Notes under the pieces: generated by a model
What the model was told of the DNA's origin: nothing
What the model saw: the letters and a program-made list of their open reading frames with translations, nothing else
Databases searched by the model: none
Source: Symbiodinium kawagutii
Taxonomy: Eukaryota; Sar; Dinophyceae; Suessiales; Symbiodiniaceae
NCBI GenBank assembly: GCA_009767595.1
Contig: VSDK01000792.1
Coordinates: 44,651-108,650 of the forward strand
Reading direction: 5' to 3'
Length of the DNA stretch: 64,000 bases
Part shown: positions 1-11,687 of the stretch, piece by piece
Layout: every line of letters starts with the position of its first letter
Position numbering within the stretch: position 1 is the stretch's first letter
Translations under genes and position numbers: made by a program

Positions 1-113
1 CATCCCTTAGACTCCCTGTGTCAGTAGATATCCCTGGATTCAGGTCGACCAGTTTCTCTTGCTCCAAGAACTGTGCCAGTGACATCAATAAATCAAAATG
101 GTTTCCATGATCA

Positions 114-230
114 TGTGGCTGTGGGTCAATAGTAACAAACCAATGATGGGTGGTCATAACCAACACTAATAAGGAAAACAATGGTTAATGATAGGGGAAC
201 CAGGGGTACAGGGTTTTGACCCACTGCCAT
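114..230. mobile_element. Family A inverted-repeat element (MITE-like)
   Basis: One terminus reads TGGCTGTGGGTCA and the other TGACCCACTGCCA, so the ends are inverted repeats. The interior carries the family words AACAATGGTTAATGATAGGGG and AACCAGGGGTACAGGG. No coding capacity. About 20 full or partial family A copies occur in the window in both orientations. Confidence 0.7.
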
Positions 231-526
231 TTTTTTGTAGCCAACAAAAAAGTCCAGCAAAGCTAGTAGTGCAGCAATTTTGATGATCATTTGATCATCA
301 TTTTTGTTGCAGATTGTAGTGTCAGTTGTGGGATGTTACAGCCAACAAATTTCCAGCAAAGCTAGTAGTCAAATAGGCTAACTTTTTCATGAAGGAACGG
401 ACTCTTGCACCAGTGGCTAGATCATCAGTACCTTCGCACCAAGGCCATGCCATGGACACGAACGAGGTTTACAACTGGGGATGATTGGGGCAACTACTGG
501 GCAAACGGTAGATACAACAAGCTTGT

Positions 527-690
527 TCAGAGGCGAACCCTCACCAACCTGGCCCTTGGCGAGGCCATGATAACATCTGTTTGATCACCAGGCACACCAG
601 GCATACCGTCACAGGCCATGGCAACTTCACGAAAACCGTTGCCATCTTCGCAATTTCCGCGAAGTTCTGAGATATTCCGGTGAGACCACA
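527..690 (-). other. GC-rich islet, possible exon
   Basis: The minus strand is open in two frames here. One, after an AG at a CTCAG, reads NFAEIAKMATVFVKLPWP; the other continues a 126-residue frame with a hydrophobic stretch. I cannot decide which frame is used. It lies downstream, in the minus sense, of the better supported islet at 779-930. Confidence 0.25.
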
Positions 691-778
691 ACCTATGGAT
701 GTAAAAGAAACTAACGAGGCATACCAGGGCTAGGCTACCAGGAAACATCCAGAAACCAACCATAGCTACACCGACTAC

Positions 779-930
779 GCTCCCAGGCCCTTCCGAACTT
801 CGGCCGAGCTTCCACCAGCACCGCTGCCAGTAGCATGGCTCCACCGAGTCCCGCAGCTGGAAGCCATCTCCACTGACGGTCGTATAACTGCGGCTCCAGA
901 TCATCATGGCTCACGTTCTCATAATCACCC
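779..930 (-). CDS. Candidate internal exon, unknown protein
   Basis: The minus strand has a CGCCGTCAG acceptor directly before the segment and a GTAGTC donor directly after it. The frame is open for 50 codons (one split base at each end). It begins GDYENVSHDDLEPQLYDRQW and contains a hydrophobic run AAGLGGAMLLAAVLVEA that could be a membrane segment. Base composition is much more GC-rich than the flanks. I do not recognise the protein. A different minus frame is also open, so the frame is not certain. Confidence 0.4.
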
Positions 931-1019
931 CTGACGGCGGAGATGGCAATGGCAAGGGGGTGCAACGGGTGGTCAAAGCTGGACAAATCAAGGGTGAAGG
1001 GTTGATAGTTCATGGGCCC

Positions 1020-1780
1020 CTAGCATGGGCCCTCCAACCTCTACAAAAGGTCAGTTTCTGGCCTCCAAAATATGGGTCATAACATGTTATGAGCCATAAA
1101 AATGATGACAAACTTAGGGCGAAAGGTACCAGTATCTCATCCAATGGGGCGAGCTGTTGACCAAAAGATACATCTTGGGACATCTGGTGAGACTGACACC
1201 ACTGACAATTGCTAGATAATTCACACTACAATATCTATATCATTTACATCCATTGATAGTGATCCTAGAGTAGATGCTGAATGTGCTTGGGCCAATCCCT
1301 AGGCAGGTGACTGATTGAAATGGTGAAAATGGATGGGATAGTTGCGGTCATCCACGACTTGACGACTTGGGAGGTTGGATGAGAGCCTGGGCCTAGGCTC
1401 GAGGCCAAGAGCAGCTGCTCGTTCCGATCTTTCAAAAAGGTTGAGGCTGCTGGTGCTTGTTGAGCCCAGCCACGACTAAGAATTAGCATCAGTAGTCAAG
1501 GTAAACTATGGTCTATGGCCAAACAAGGAGGTTGATCATACGGACTCATGGTTGATGATCATTGTACATAACAATTAGTTGACTGCGGAGTTGATTAGCA
1601 TCAACATCAACAAAAAGCTGCTGACATCTGGGGGAGGTGGTTGGTTCCTGCAGCTTGCGCCATGGCTTGTGACTTGGGTAGCAAAGGTCGGGCCAGCTGA
1701 TAGGCAGCTGTCAGTTCGGGCGCCCGGAGCTATGAATCGTCGGGGCCCCGTTGCGATGAGAACAAGTGTTTTTTCATGTT
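1020..1780. other. Gene-free stretch
   Basis: AT-rich single-copy-looking DNA. No exon with paired splice sites and no family A-E element was recognised. Confidence 0.4.
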
Positions 1781-2195
1781 AGCGCAGAATATCGCACCAT
1801 ACCATACCCCACAATCATACAAAAGTCGTATGTCGATCTCCATGTATCTCCTCTATTTGTGTCGCTTATTTTCCCCCTACCTCAACCACTTATCATTATT
1901 AATCATTATTACCGATATCAACCGTTCTTGACCATTCCAACAATTACTAATCAACCATCATTAACCATCGAATCATATCCAATTGACCAACCAGCTAGTA
2001 ACCACTCTCAACTGCTATCAAAATACAATCACAAATTAATGTCAACCGCTATCAACCATTTATCGACCATTATAAATACCATCAATTAATATTAACCAAC
2101 CATTACAATCAAACTATCAACCACTATCAACAATCATTAACCATTCTATCATTATTCACCCACCATATCTTTTCCATGGCGTGGCATGGCATCCC
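1781..2195. repeat. AACC/ACCATCA-rich low-complexity tract
   Basis: Degenerate repetition of words such as CAACCATTA, ACCATC and TCATTA on the plus strand. It directly precedes a GC-rich islet, and the other side of that islet switches to GGTT/GATGG-rich sequence. The same arrangement surrounds many islets in this window. Confidence 0.6.
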
Positions 2196-2213
2196 TCAGT
2201 CATCCATCGCGAC

Positions 2214-2297
2214 TGGCCAATGCCCGTGCCTCTCCGACTCGCCCTCGCGCTCGCGTTTGCTGAGAATTCTTCCCTCGGGGAAGACCTGCAACATGAC
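2214..2297 (-). CDS. Candidate exon (strand ambiguous)
   Basis: Minus reading: acceptor GACTCGCTCAG, 28 open codons starting VMLQVFPEGRILSKREREGE, then a GTCGCG donor. The opposite strand offers an equally tidy exon at 2200-2308 between CATCCCTCAG and a perfect GTAAGT donor, reading IHRDWPMPVPLRLALALAFA. I favour minus only because most other islets read on minus. One of the two is very likely a real exon. Confidence 0.4.
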
Positions 2298-2604
2298 CTG
2301 AGCGAGTCGTAAGTCGGTGGCGATGCCTCGTGGTGATGCTGACATCAATAGCTGTGGTGGTTATAATGCTTAATAGGGATTGTAGTATGGATCTATATCT
2401 ATAACCCCAATAGTTTTTTTCGGGATTGCTATGGTTATCAATAGGGATTGGGATATATAAATAGGTATGGCCATAAATAGCCATGAAATAGCTATGGTTA
2501 ATCATAGGGATTGCTATGGTGGTTCAAAGGGATTGTCATATGAGGTTAAATCATGGGGATTAATAGCCATGGTGGTTCCTTCAAATAGGAATTATGATGG
2601 TCAA

Positions 2605-2735
2605 TATCCTAGGTTAATCAAAGGGGTTATGATGGCTATATCCTAGGTTAATCAAAGGGGTTATGATGGCTATATCCTAGGGGTTATGATGGGCTATATC
2701 CTAGGGGTTATGATGGGCTATATCCTAGGGGTTCT
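2605..2735. repeat. Short tandem repeat, CCTAGG/GGGGTTATGATGG units
   Basis: Two units of about 37 bp (TATCCTAGGTTAATCAAAGG plus GGTTATGATGGC) are followed by three shorter units of about 27 bp that lack the TTAATCAAA part. The array lies in the GGTT-rich tract to the right of the 2.2 kb islet. Confidence 0.65.
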
Positions 2736-2920
2736 AATGGTGAATCATAGGCATTGCTATGGCGATCCTCAAAACAGGGATTATAATATGGGTTAATGCT
2801 GCTATATGAGAAAAAATGCCAAATGGAAAAAGTAAATGAAAAAACACCAACAAACTTAAAATAGGGATTAGAATGGACTAATAGGGGATAAACACCAACA
2901 ATGATGGTTGGACAACTACT

Positions 2921-3031
2921 GTATGGTGGTCCTTTAAATCGGGGAACCCCAGAAAATGGTTGGTTTGTTACTACAAATAACTATTAATGGATGATTTGGG
3001 GGGTCCCCTATGACTTGAGAAACACCCATAT
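2921..3031. mobile_element. Family B inverted-repeat element
   Basis: The family B core AATGGTTGGTTTGTTACTA is followed by AATGGATGATTTGGGGGGTC and the end CCCCTATGACTTGAGAAACACCCATA. The left end (GTATGGTGGTCCTTTAAATC) is degraded. It abuts another family B copy. Confidence 0.65.
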
Positions 3032-3131
3032 GGTGGTTCCTTAGGGGAGCTTAAAAAATGATTGGTTTATTACTGGTAATGATTCAAAAAGGGATGATTT
3101 AGGGGTTTCCTATTTTGAGAAGTACACATTG
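3029..3131. mobile_element. Family B inverted-repeat element, head-to-tail with the previous one
   Basis: It starts TATGGTGGTTCCTTAGGGG, has the ATTGGTTTATTACT core and ends CCTATTTTGAGAAGTACAC. The terminal ATATGG is shared with the preceding copy, suggesting insertion into or next to its end. Confidence 0.6.
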
Positions 3132-4250
3132 GTATATAGTTGAGAAACATACATATACAATATGCATATAGAAATAGTCATACATCATAAACATACAGAT
3201 AATTAGTTGAATGAATACAAAATCGACATGCGGACATAAAGGTGTTTCTATCTATAGCCATATCGATGTTTTTTTCTTCTTTATGCATCGACGATCATCG
3301 ACGCATGGCACGGGTTCACCGCCTGGTAACAGCATGTTGTGGCTCATGTAGGGCATCTATTTTAGTGGTACATGGTGGGATTTGACTAAGGTAATTTCCA
3401 GTTGTAGCTGGTCACTATGGTGGCTATAATTGAAAGATTCAGACACCAATCCGGCTCAGGTTCGTACTAGCTCAAACACTCAAATCCTGAGCCCGTAACG
3501 TGTTCCTGAGCGCGTAACCTTACTCAGATTTTTTTGCCGAATACTTGTTAATGAATTAGTCGCATTCGTGAGAAAGCTCACGTACAATGTTACAGGCTCC
3601 GGGATTTTCAAAAACGACTGCTTTCTGAGCCAGACGGGACACATTGAGTTGGAGTGGGTTTGGTCCCGTGGGCATTCGATATAAATGAGGGATAATAATG
3701 ACTAGTAATGAGCTATGTTGGCTTAATATTTGGTTATTATGGTCACTACTAGTTAAGGCAAATACAACCATGTTTCAACGGCTTATTAAACTGACGACTG
3801 GGAGGGCCACCTGGCATGTGATGTAGTGTAATGATTGTTGCATGAGAGTGCCGGGGATCATTAACAGTGTTAGTGCTGGGATGAATCCATCGTTAAGCAA
3901 AAACTATTCATAAGCAAACGTTGATCATCGTCAATGAGTATGCCAAAATATATGGTAGCGCGAGTGGAAACATCTCAAATCAGAACACGTTGGAAATATG
4001 CAACAAGTAGGAAGAAGTGCTTTGGAAACAGCTGATGTAGATTGGTCAGCATGATCAATACTACTCATACTAAAGTTCTGATAAATCAGAAACACTTAAG
4101 TCCACAAGCAATCCTCACTTGGATGTGCAGTTGTGGTTCCTTGATGCGTGTGAGCTAAGCCCTATAACCATGGTGAATCCAACCAGCTACTACCCGTCAT
4201 CAGCAAAGCTCAACCATCGCCGGCGAGCTACGAATCCAACCGTGCGCCTA
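3132..4250. other. Gene-free stretch
   Basis: AT-rich DNA, with a few GC-richer patches near 3.45-3.65 kb that lack convincing paired splice sites. Nothing else recognised. Confidence 0.4.
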
Positions 4251-4251
4251 C

Positions 4252-4301
4252 CGAGCGCTGCAGTGCGCTTGCGCCGCTGCAACACGTCGAGGGCTGCGGG
4301 C
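4252..4301 (-). CDS. Candidate micro-exon, unknown protein
   Basis: On minus, a TTGAAG acceptor is followed by 16 codons reading PAALDVLQRRKRTAAL with strong G/C at third positions, then a GTAGGC donor. It lies in a 130-bp GC islet. A plus-strand reading (AGELRIQPCAYRALQCACAA) is also open, so the strand is not settled. Confidence 0.3.
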
Positions 4302-4360
4302 CTTCAACTTAGCTTATGACTAGGAAAGCAGTTGTGGGAATCTGTTCACCAGTCATTACA

Positions 4361-4583
4361 TATGGCTGTGGGTCAAGCAGTTCACCAACCAACCAATGGT
4401 TAACTAGCTGGTTAATGGTTAATAACAGGGGATAATAGCCAACAATAGTAGTGGATTTACCAACTAGATGGCTGTAATATCAACCATCAATACTGGCTTA
4501 TGATAACCAACCAAATCGTAGGGAAAACAATGGTTAATGATAGGGGAACCAGGGGGACTAAGGGTTTTGACCCACAGCCATAT
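4361..4583. mobile_element. Family A element, long variant
   Basis: Termini TATGGCTGTGGGTCA and TGACCCACAGCCATA are perfect family A ends. At 223 bp it is longer than the usual ~120 bp because the interior holds extra GGTTAATGG/AACCAACC units, as if one copy inserted in or duplicated part of another. Confidence 0.75.
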
Positions 4584-6020
4584 TTCAGAACCGGCTTGTT
4601 GGCAAATCTTAAGCGATTTATAACTGCCTGCAACTCAGACTAGTAGTCAACAAGAATTGATGAATATTGTTTTGCCTCGAGGAATCGTGAACATCCATGA
4701 AGCTAGCGAAGCCAATGACATGATAAGAAATAGCAATGGCACTTCAGTTTTGGAGATCAAGACGTCAGCAAGATTCAAACAACCCCAACCCTGCCATGTG
4801 ATTTAATCATCCTGGTATCTCTTCAGCTACTACCCACAAGTCAAGAATTCATAAGAACTAAGATCAACTGTGGCAAAAGTCGATACATTTGAGCAAATGT
4901 GGCGAATGCGATTCAATTCGGCGCGAGCATACTTTGAACCTAGTAAAGGTTGAACTCTCTCTCTCTGCGGATGGTCTCTGCTTCATTGACATTTTTGCGT
5001 TCTTAGACTGAAGAAACTAAAGGAATGGTCCATGAAATATATACATATAAACATAATGTACATATATTTTCTAAATATATATATAAGTATCTTTTTAATC
5101 AAGGGATATGTAGATTATTGTTTGATGCAAGACTGTAAATAACAACCCACTACATCCACAGTTTACTTATAGAATTGTTCGCTGTCCCAAAACTAACGCT
5201 TCCCTGGTTAAACGAGTCATCCCTAAGAATTGTTGGGGATGATCCCTAAGAATCGATTTCAATGCCTTACAAACAAAAAACCTGATCAATTGTGAGTTTG
5301 GTGCATGATCGCAACCTGATGTTGGTTGTTTTGTAACACCACTGACATTTCCTCATCAAAAACCTTGTTCGTAGCTTTAAGATTCCACGTAAGGAATCAA
5401 GCCACCAGCATTTGCTGATTTGTTGACTTTCAAGATGGGATGAATAGTATGTTAGGTTAAAGTATAGATACACACGGGTAGAGGACTTGTGAAGAGTCAT
5501 CGACACTATACCCCAGGTATGAAGGCTTGTTGGTGTGTTTGCTTTCATGACTGCAGGACTGCAGTATGGTTGAATTACCCTTTTTTGTCTGGAATTGGAT
5601 TGATATGCAATCTGGTGTGGGATAGGAGATAGCCATAGATATCTACTCTCTTAGATACTTTAGACTTGCAATCTGTGTTCTTTTTGGTCAAAGAAACATA
5701 GCTTCATACTTGGATTTCCTTGCTTGCTACCAAGGATGCCAGCTAAAACCTTCCATTCCAGTGTTAACCAGAGTATGATCCCTTGATGGTGGAGAGTTAT
5801 ATCTCTAGTTGCATGATCAAGAGCTACAGCTAACTCAATATGACCAACTGGTAACCTCTGGTTGCACCAGCATGACCAAATCGTGGCCGAACCATACGGC
5901 ATCACCAAGTCGATGGTGCTGATCAGGCACGCCCCCACCAGAGCAGCGTGAGAATGGTACGGGGGATCCAGACGTGCGGTTGACGATGGATCTCACGATG
6001 ATTACTGTCACATGATGTAA
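4584..6020. other. Gene-free stretch
   Basis: AT-rich DNA with a short AT microsatellite near 5.04-5.09 kb. No supported exon or named repeat. Confidence 0.4.
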
Positions 6021-6021
6021 C

Positions 6022-6130
6022 ATTTGGTGGTTTCTCAGAATAGGGATACCCCAAAAATGGTTGGTCTATTACTATCGATGGCTAACAATGGATGATTTGG
6101 GGGGTCCCCTATTTTGAGAAACCACCGTAT
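6022..6130. mobile_element. Family B inverted-repeat element
   Basis: Termini TGGTGGTTTCTCAGAATAGGG and CCCTATTTTGAGAAACCACC are inverted repeats. The core includes ATGGTTGGTCTATTACTA and AATGGATGATTTGGGGGG. Confidence 0.75.
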
Positions 6131-6261
6131 TGGTGAACTAGATGATAGTAGGCAGAAATCGCGGTCCTGACGTTTGGTAACAGTCACGAGTACTAAGAAG
6201 CCATCACCAGCTTAGCGGTTTATACCTTGTGAATTACTGTCAAAATCCATCAAATATGCCA

Positions 6262-6427
6262 ACTGGTTGGTGGCTTGAACCCCTTTGACAAAATATGCTT
6301 GTCAACCAACCACTTGTTAAACATTAGTCATTAGTCAAATATAGGGGATCAATATTAATCAACCTTATCAAAAATATTAGTCACCCACTAGTGAAAATAG
6401 AAAATGTTTGAAACCACCAACCAGCCA
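6262..6427. mobile_element. Family D inverted-repeat element
   Basis: One end reads CTGGTTGGTGGCTTGAACCC and the other GTTTGAAACCACCAACCAG, an inverted pair. Inside is ATATGCTTGTCAACCAACCA, shared with copies at 38.6, 50.7 and 21.4 kb. It ends about 60 bp from the exon candidate at 6489-6564, on its donor side in the minus sense. Confidence 0.75.
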
Positions 6428-6488
6428 AAGACTTAGCTTCATCGCTGGATATGAAGGGACTCCCAAGCTGCTTGGGGTTTGGGAATAC

Positions 6489-6564
6489 GTCAGGCTGTCA
6501 ATGGACGATGCTTGGTGCAAGGATGTGGCCCTGCTCAGCTGCGCGGTTTGGGATGGCTTCGCAG
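6489..6564 (-). CDS. Candidate internal exon (strand ambiguous)
   Basis: Minus: GGGCCCCCGTAG acceptor, two split bases, 24 codons (AKPSQTAQLSRATSLHQASS then IDSL), two split bases, GTATTC donor. Plus strand: ATACGTCAG acceptor followed by LSMDDAWCKDVALLSCAVWD and a GTAGCC donor. Both are plausible; only one can be the main product. Confidence 0.35.
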
Positions 6565-6870
6565 CTACGGGGGCCCACGGCCAGATTGGATTGTAGCCAT
6601 GATATTCTGAGAGGATTGAATATCCATATAAGTACAGTGGTTATTCAATCCTCTCAGAATAATTACAGTGAATAATCATATAATCATTGTTGTACAGGAA
6701 TATTCCAATCCATTACAATAATCTTTAGTAATCCGTGGTACAGGAAGTAAGCATCCATATAATACAGGAAGTATTTAATGATTGACATATAGCAATCCCT
6801 TCCACGTGACATGTCATAAATCATGTAGTAAGCAAAAATCATTGACCATGATTACATTCCACTATAGTCC

Positions 6871-7100
6871 ATATGGATGTTTCTTCAAATAGGGGTACCC
6901 CTAGAACATCCAATCTTAACCATTGATAGTAGTAAACCAACCATACCTTGGGGAGTTCCCTATATGGCTATGGGTCAAAACCCCGTACCCCTGGTTCCCC
7001 CACTATTAACCATTGTTTTCCTACTATTCTTGTTGCTTATTATCCACCATTATTGGTTGTGTAATATTGACCCATAGCCATAATGAGCAACGCCCCTATG
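6871..7100. mobile_element. Family B element interrupted by a family A element
   Basis: The left part (ATATGGATGTTTCTTCAAATA to GGGGAGTTCCCTA) and the right part (ATGAGCAACGCCCCTATGG) are the two ends of one family B copy. A complete family A element at about 6962-7080 separates them. The junctions are consistent with insertion at a TA dinucleotide. Confidence 0.65.
6962..7081. mobile_element. Family A element nested in family B
   Basis: Ends TGGCTATGGGTCA and TGACCCATAGCCA, flanked on both sides by TA, which supports TA as the target duplicated on insertion. Interior AAAACCCCGTACCCCTGGTT and ATTAACCATTGTTTTCC. Confidence 0.75.
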
Positions 7101-7204
7101 GTTGTTTCTCAAAATAGGGGTACCCCCAAATCATCCATTATTAGTCATTACTAGTAATAAACCAAACATTTTTTGGGTCCCCTATTTTGAGCAACGCCCA
7201 TATG
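7097..7204. mobile_element. Family B inverted-repeat element
   Basis: Starts CTATGGTTGTTTCTCAAAATA, has CCCCAAATCATCCATTATTA and AATAAACCAAACATTTT, and ends CCCCTATTTTGAGCAACGCCC. It abuts the right end of the split family B copy. Confidence 0.75.
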
Positions 7205-8785
7205 GTTGCATACCGCCTATGAATTTTCACCTGGACTCTATCCTGAAGCCCCCGTGAACCGATCCGGATCCCCCTTCCGATCACCGATCAGCGGTCGTCC
7301 TAAGTTTTCGTGGTCCACGGACCCACCTGTGAAGCGTGGAAAGGTCACCCGTTGGATATCCGGAAGTTGAACAAACATAGGGAATGACAAGCTGTGAATG
7401 ATGCTTGAGAACATGGTAATATAGACTGTAAGTGTTGATAGTAGGGAAATTATGATCGAAATTAGAGATGGAGGATGTCCCTGTAAGAATGGACATATAA
7501 AGCATCGACTGAGCTCAGCTTCAGAGCGAGTTGGGTCACAAGGAAGCATCCAAAAGACGGGGAGGTGAACATCCCAACAGTCGGCCATGTTTGTTCATGT
7601 TTGGTTTGGAAACACCGAAGGGTTGGGGGAGGGCCTTCAGCCAAAGGAAACGTATTTGTTGATGATACGTGAACAGCGGGGATACAGAAACTTGACTTGA
7701 CCCACAGCCAAATCCTTCTCATGTAGCGGATAAACGATGGGGAGTTAATGCTGCAACTGAAAGTCAACAGCTGGGATAACACTCACGACTCACGAGATGT
7801 ATGCCAATAATCCTGGGATACTGGCAATCACAAATCTGGTTGTAGTAATGTCTGAAATGACCGTTTTTTTGAAACTACAAGTGATAACCAACTGCTAGTT
7901 CAAGAAATTTCCCTGTGATTATAAGCATCATCTCCGGGAGAAACAAGCAATTCTGAATCGTTTTCTTTGGTCAGCAGTGACCAGCGCTCATCATCAACTC
8001 AAACTACCAGTCCGTATCATCTGATTTAACAACCAAGTGGCACCAATTTTGGAAAAAATAGATCCACAGTCACTGAATGATTCTGACTGCGTCATGTTGA
8101 CCCAAGAGTTGACTGTCGAGATTGCCCACCAGACTGTTTCGAAATGATATACCTCTTGTCAGCCTTCAATTTGGCAATGAAAGGCCTTGTTTGGATGCCA
8201 TGTCGGGACCTTGATTGATAGTTGCTAAGTACCGTTGGTTCGTGCATTTAATGTCAATAAGCATTGCCACACTCTATTACCTTATATGAATATAAATATA
8301 CAGACATATTGAACATTGCGCAAAAACAATGCTAAAGTCCGCAAACATGATCAAGTACATATGTGCATGAATATATCATCACTCAACCTTTGCTGAACAT
8401 TGCCAAGGAAAAACATTGACCCCAACTAATTTGTTCTTCATTATTGTTGTTGATTTGATGAAGTGATACTGGTAATATCGGTTGATCCTCAGATTGGTGA
8501 ATCATTCATTATTGTTCTCAATTGATTTTTTGATATTCAATACTATCAGAATTGCTGGTCTCATTGCCATTCATATTCAAATCGTTAGTGTTAATCAACC
8601 ATGATTCAACCATTATCATTCATCGTGATCATTGATTTCAAACATTGACTCATTCACGACATTGGCAAATCACTCATTATTACTCTCAAGTGATAATTGA
8701 TTGGTGAATCTCATGGTTGGTGAATCACTTGAGAATAACCATGTTGGTCAACCAATTGGGACACTTAACTTGTGCTTAATCATTC
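7205..8785. other. Largely gene-free stretch
   Basis: A GC-richer patch at 7230-7340 is open on both strands (plus frame with VNRSGSPFRSPISGRPKFSW) but lacks a decisive splice-site pair. The rest is AT-rich, with AACC/TTGATT low complexity near 8.4-8.75 kb. Confidence 0.35.
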
Positions 8786-8892
8786 ATATGGGTGTTTCTC
8801 AGAATAGGGGTACCCCTAAATCATCCTTAGTTGGTCATTTACAGTAATAAACCAACCATTTGGGGGCTCCCTATTTCGAGAAACCACCATAT
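8786..8892. mobile_element. Family B inverted-repeat element
   Basis: Ends ATGGGTGTTTCTCAGAATAGG and CCTATTTCGAGAAACCACCAT; core CCCCTAAATCATCCTTAG and AATAAACCAACCATTTGG. It lies 60 bp from the donor side of the exon at 8954-9070. Confidence 0.75.
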
Positions 8893-8953
8893 TCTCCTTG
8901 TTGGTGAATCCTTCATTGCTAAGAACTTGGTTCACCAGCACAGGTTGCCAAAC

Positions 8954-9070
8954 ATTCGGCAGCCACTGCAGGGCGTGCTCCACGCGGAGCGCCGCGTCGC
9001 GCACCAGCGTCCCCGTGTGGAGTTGGCAATGGTGGAGCGTTGGCCCTGGCGCTGTCACAAGGTGGACCCG
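8954..9070 (-). CDS. Candidate internal exon, unknown protein
   Basis: On minus, a pyrimidine-rich run ends GGCCGTGACAG, followed by 39 whole codons starting RVHLVTAPGPTLHHCQLHTG and containing TLVRDAALRVEHALQWLPN, then a GTTTGG donor. Third positions are strongly G/C, unlike the AT-rich flanks. Not recognised. The plus strand is open too but its translation looks less protein-like. Confidence 0.45.
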
Positions 9071-9104
9071 CTGTCACGGCCGATGGTGGAATTTCGGTGG
9101 TGAA

Positions 9105-9395
9105 ATCAGGGCGAAATCATGGCCAAACCATGGGGAAATCATGGGGAAAACATGGGGAAACCACCAGCAAATCATGGGGAAATCATGGGAAATCATGGGA
9201 AAATCATAGGAAAATAATGAGGAAACCACGGGAAATCATGATAAATTCGTGGGAGAATGACGATAAACTCGTGGTCAAACGATGGTTTATTCAGCGTGAA
9301 TTTCATGGTGAATTTCATGGTGAAATGATGGTGCAAGGATGCGGCAAGCATGGTGAAACGATGGGGAAAGCGTGGTTGAATGATGGGGAAGTATG
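9105..9395. repeat. Degenerate AAATCATGGGG minisatellite
   Basis: Imperfect 10-12 bp units (AAATCATGGGG, AAACATGGGG, AAATCATGGG) run from 9105, then loosen into GGTGAATTTCATGGTG-type words. This is the GGT-rich side of the 9.0 kb exon islet. Confidence 0.65.
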
Positions 9396-9522
9396 AACCA
9401 AAAAAAGTTGGTATATTCAACACGGTTACCATTATCGTGTACTATCAAGATAGCTGTGTCAGTTGTGTCAAGAAAGTCCCTCTGAAATGCAACAAAAAGC
9501 GTGTGCAATCACCCCGGATATC

Positions 9523-9639
9523 CTACAAAGTGGGCCCCCAACCACTTATAAGTTGGTTTATAACTCATCTAATTAGGGGTAACTACCAGTTATAGGGGTT
9601 ATAACCCAGCTTATAAGTGGCTGGGGGCCCACCTTGTAG
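9523..9639. mobile_element. Family C inverted-repeat element
   Basis: Ends CTACAAAGTGGGCCCCCAACC and GGCTGGGGGCCCACCTTGTAG form a nearly perfect inverted repeat that continues inward with ACTTATAAG / CTTATAAGT. Centre ACCAGTTATAGGGGTTATAA. 117 bp, no ORF. A second copy lies at 59132-59251. Confidence 0.8.
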
Positions 9640-10116
9640 TATCTTGATCGGTCTACCACATTTTACCATGCGCAAATCATGTTCTCCACCAAGGCCGAGT
9701 TTCCCCAGCTGCACACGGGTAAATTGCGTTCACAACTCATGGTTCATAATGGCATGGTGTTGATAATAGGGGATAAGATACCAAGTAGATGGCGAGCTGG
9801 ATCAAAACTTGGATGTGCAATTGAGGTTGGTTTCCGGTGATACACTGTAAACATGGATCGTTTCAAGGAGCACATGCACCCAGCCAGCAAGAGTCAGACT
9901 CCTCCTATTGCCAGCCTCTGAGAAAGGACTCCTCAATGAAACAACCCGCGGGGGGTTGACACTGCATTGCGACAAGACACTCCCAAAACGGCCAACACCG
10001 AGTGCCTGAACTGTGACGGCGGAATACATGAAGTGTTTCTTCTTCCTCGGTATCGCGAGAAGCGGAGAGCCTTCAAGTATGGAGACACTGGGAGTTTCGA
10101 TCTGAGGAAATCCAGC

Positions 10117-10223
10117 AATGTTTGTTTCTCAGAATTGGGACCCCCCAAATCATCCCCAAAGAATCTGTCTTAAGATTGTCAATGGGTGATTTTAGGGATC
10201 CCCAATTTGAGAAACCACCCCAT
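10117..10223. mobile_element. Family B inverted-repeat element
   Basis: Ends TTTGTTTCTCAGAATTGGG and CCCAATTTGAGAAACCACCCC. Core CCCCAAATCATCCCC and CAATGGGTGATTTTAGGG. The DNA to its left (9930-10110) is GC-richer and open on both strands, but I could not define an exon there. Confidence 0.7.
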
Positions 10224-11687
10224 GATGTTCCTCACCTAGTGATGGTTTCCAGTAAAGGTGTCGTAAGTGGATGTGGTACCACCAGGACCGCCAGCCTTGA
10301 ACTGTATCCGAAGTCTTGAAAGGATCTCATCCCCAGCTACACCCTGCAAGGATCATCAACAATCTGTGCTGGAAACTTGCAAGCCTTGGGAGCGATGAAT
10401 GAGAAATTTGGTTTTCCAACATTTTCTGATGCCCAACCTGGTTGTCATTTAGTCGAGGCGGCTGGCAAGGCGCTTTGCAAATGAAAACATCGCATAGGAT
10501 CGGACAACCAGCTGAACGATTTGAGTCATGGCAAACAAATCCATTGCCCAGCAAGAAATGTCCTACTACTTTGGAGAAAATCGTGTCCAAAGATTGATTG
10601 CTCAGGAACCTTGTCATTGACAACATTCTATTGTTGACGAAATCTAGCAATAATGCAGTGCAAAGGAATATCCCAGAAATCATGACATTAAACGCTGAAC
10701 AACACTGACGTAAATGTTTGAAGAACCTTGCTCAAAAACAAACACACTTGTGTCTTGGACATTGAAAGGCTAGTTCGATACAAAGTCCCAAGTACAGTAC
10801 TGTTGGTTGACAGCAAATAAAACTGCCCAAATTCAAATGGTCGGTCTGGTGATGTCGGCTGGTTGGGTCCTTGCAATTCACCCTTATGTAGTTGGCATGT
10901 CCCTTTTATCATAAGCAGTTATATATATATATATACATATATTTCCGAACCACCATCAAGTATACGTAACCACTCTCAGGCCTTTATGCGTGCATGCGTG
11001 TGCAAATATATATATATATAATCTATTTATTCATTGATTTACATTTATATACAAAGTACATATATGATCATTTGTTTAAGCATATCCACAGCAACCAATA
11101 CCACAACCATCTACTGTTCTTGTTGGCATATCCCCTATCCTTGTTGGCTAGTATCATCTGTTGTCAAGTATCATCTGTTGTCAACCATCAAGCATTTTCA
11201 AGCATGACGAGTAGCTATTCAATCATCTCAACTTTTCTTAAGCATTAACCATTCACCAATGGTTGTCAACCATTGTTTACCATTACAATCATCAAGAAGC
11301 ATTAGCCATCAACAGGTTTTTTCTTACAATTATTTGTAAACCATTGAAAACAAAAGCTTCTCACCCACTTTCTGTACATTGAAATACACATGAAACATTA
11401 GAACTCAACATACATATATAATTTACCAACCACTATAAATAACTAATGGTTGATCACCATTGACTCAGCATTTAATGGTTGATATCATTTAAGGTTGATA
11501 ACAACTCTCAACCATTTGTTATTGGTTGATATCAAGCATCAACTATCAACCATGTCACCAATATCAACCATTATATATAAACATAGGAAACAAACAAAAC
11601 ATATTCAACAAACATGAAACAACTATGAAACATAAGAATATAGAAACCGTTCTACCTTGATGAAACATAAGATTCATCCAATCTCTA
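10224..11687. other. Gene-free stretch with AT microsatellites
   Basis: TATATA runs occur at about 10920-10945 and 11007-11025. The rest is AT-rich with AACCATCA-type low complexity near 11.1-11.6 kb. No supported exon. Confidence 0.45.
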
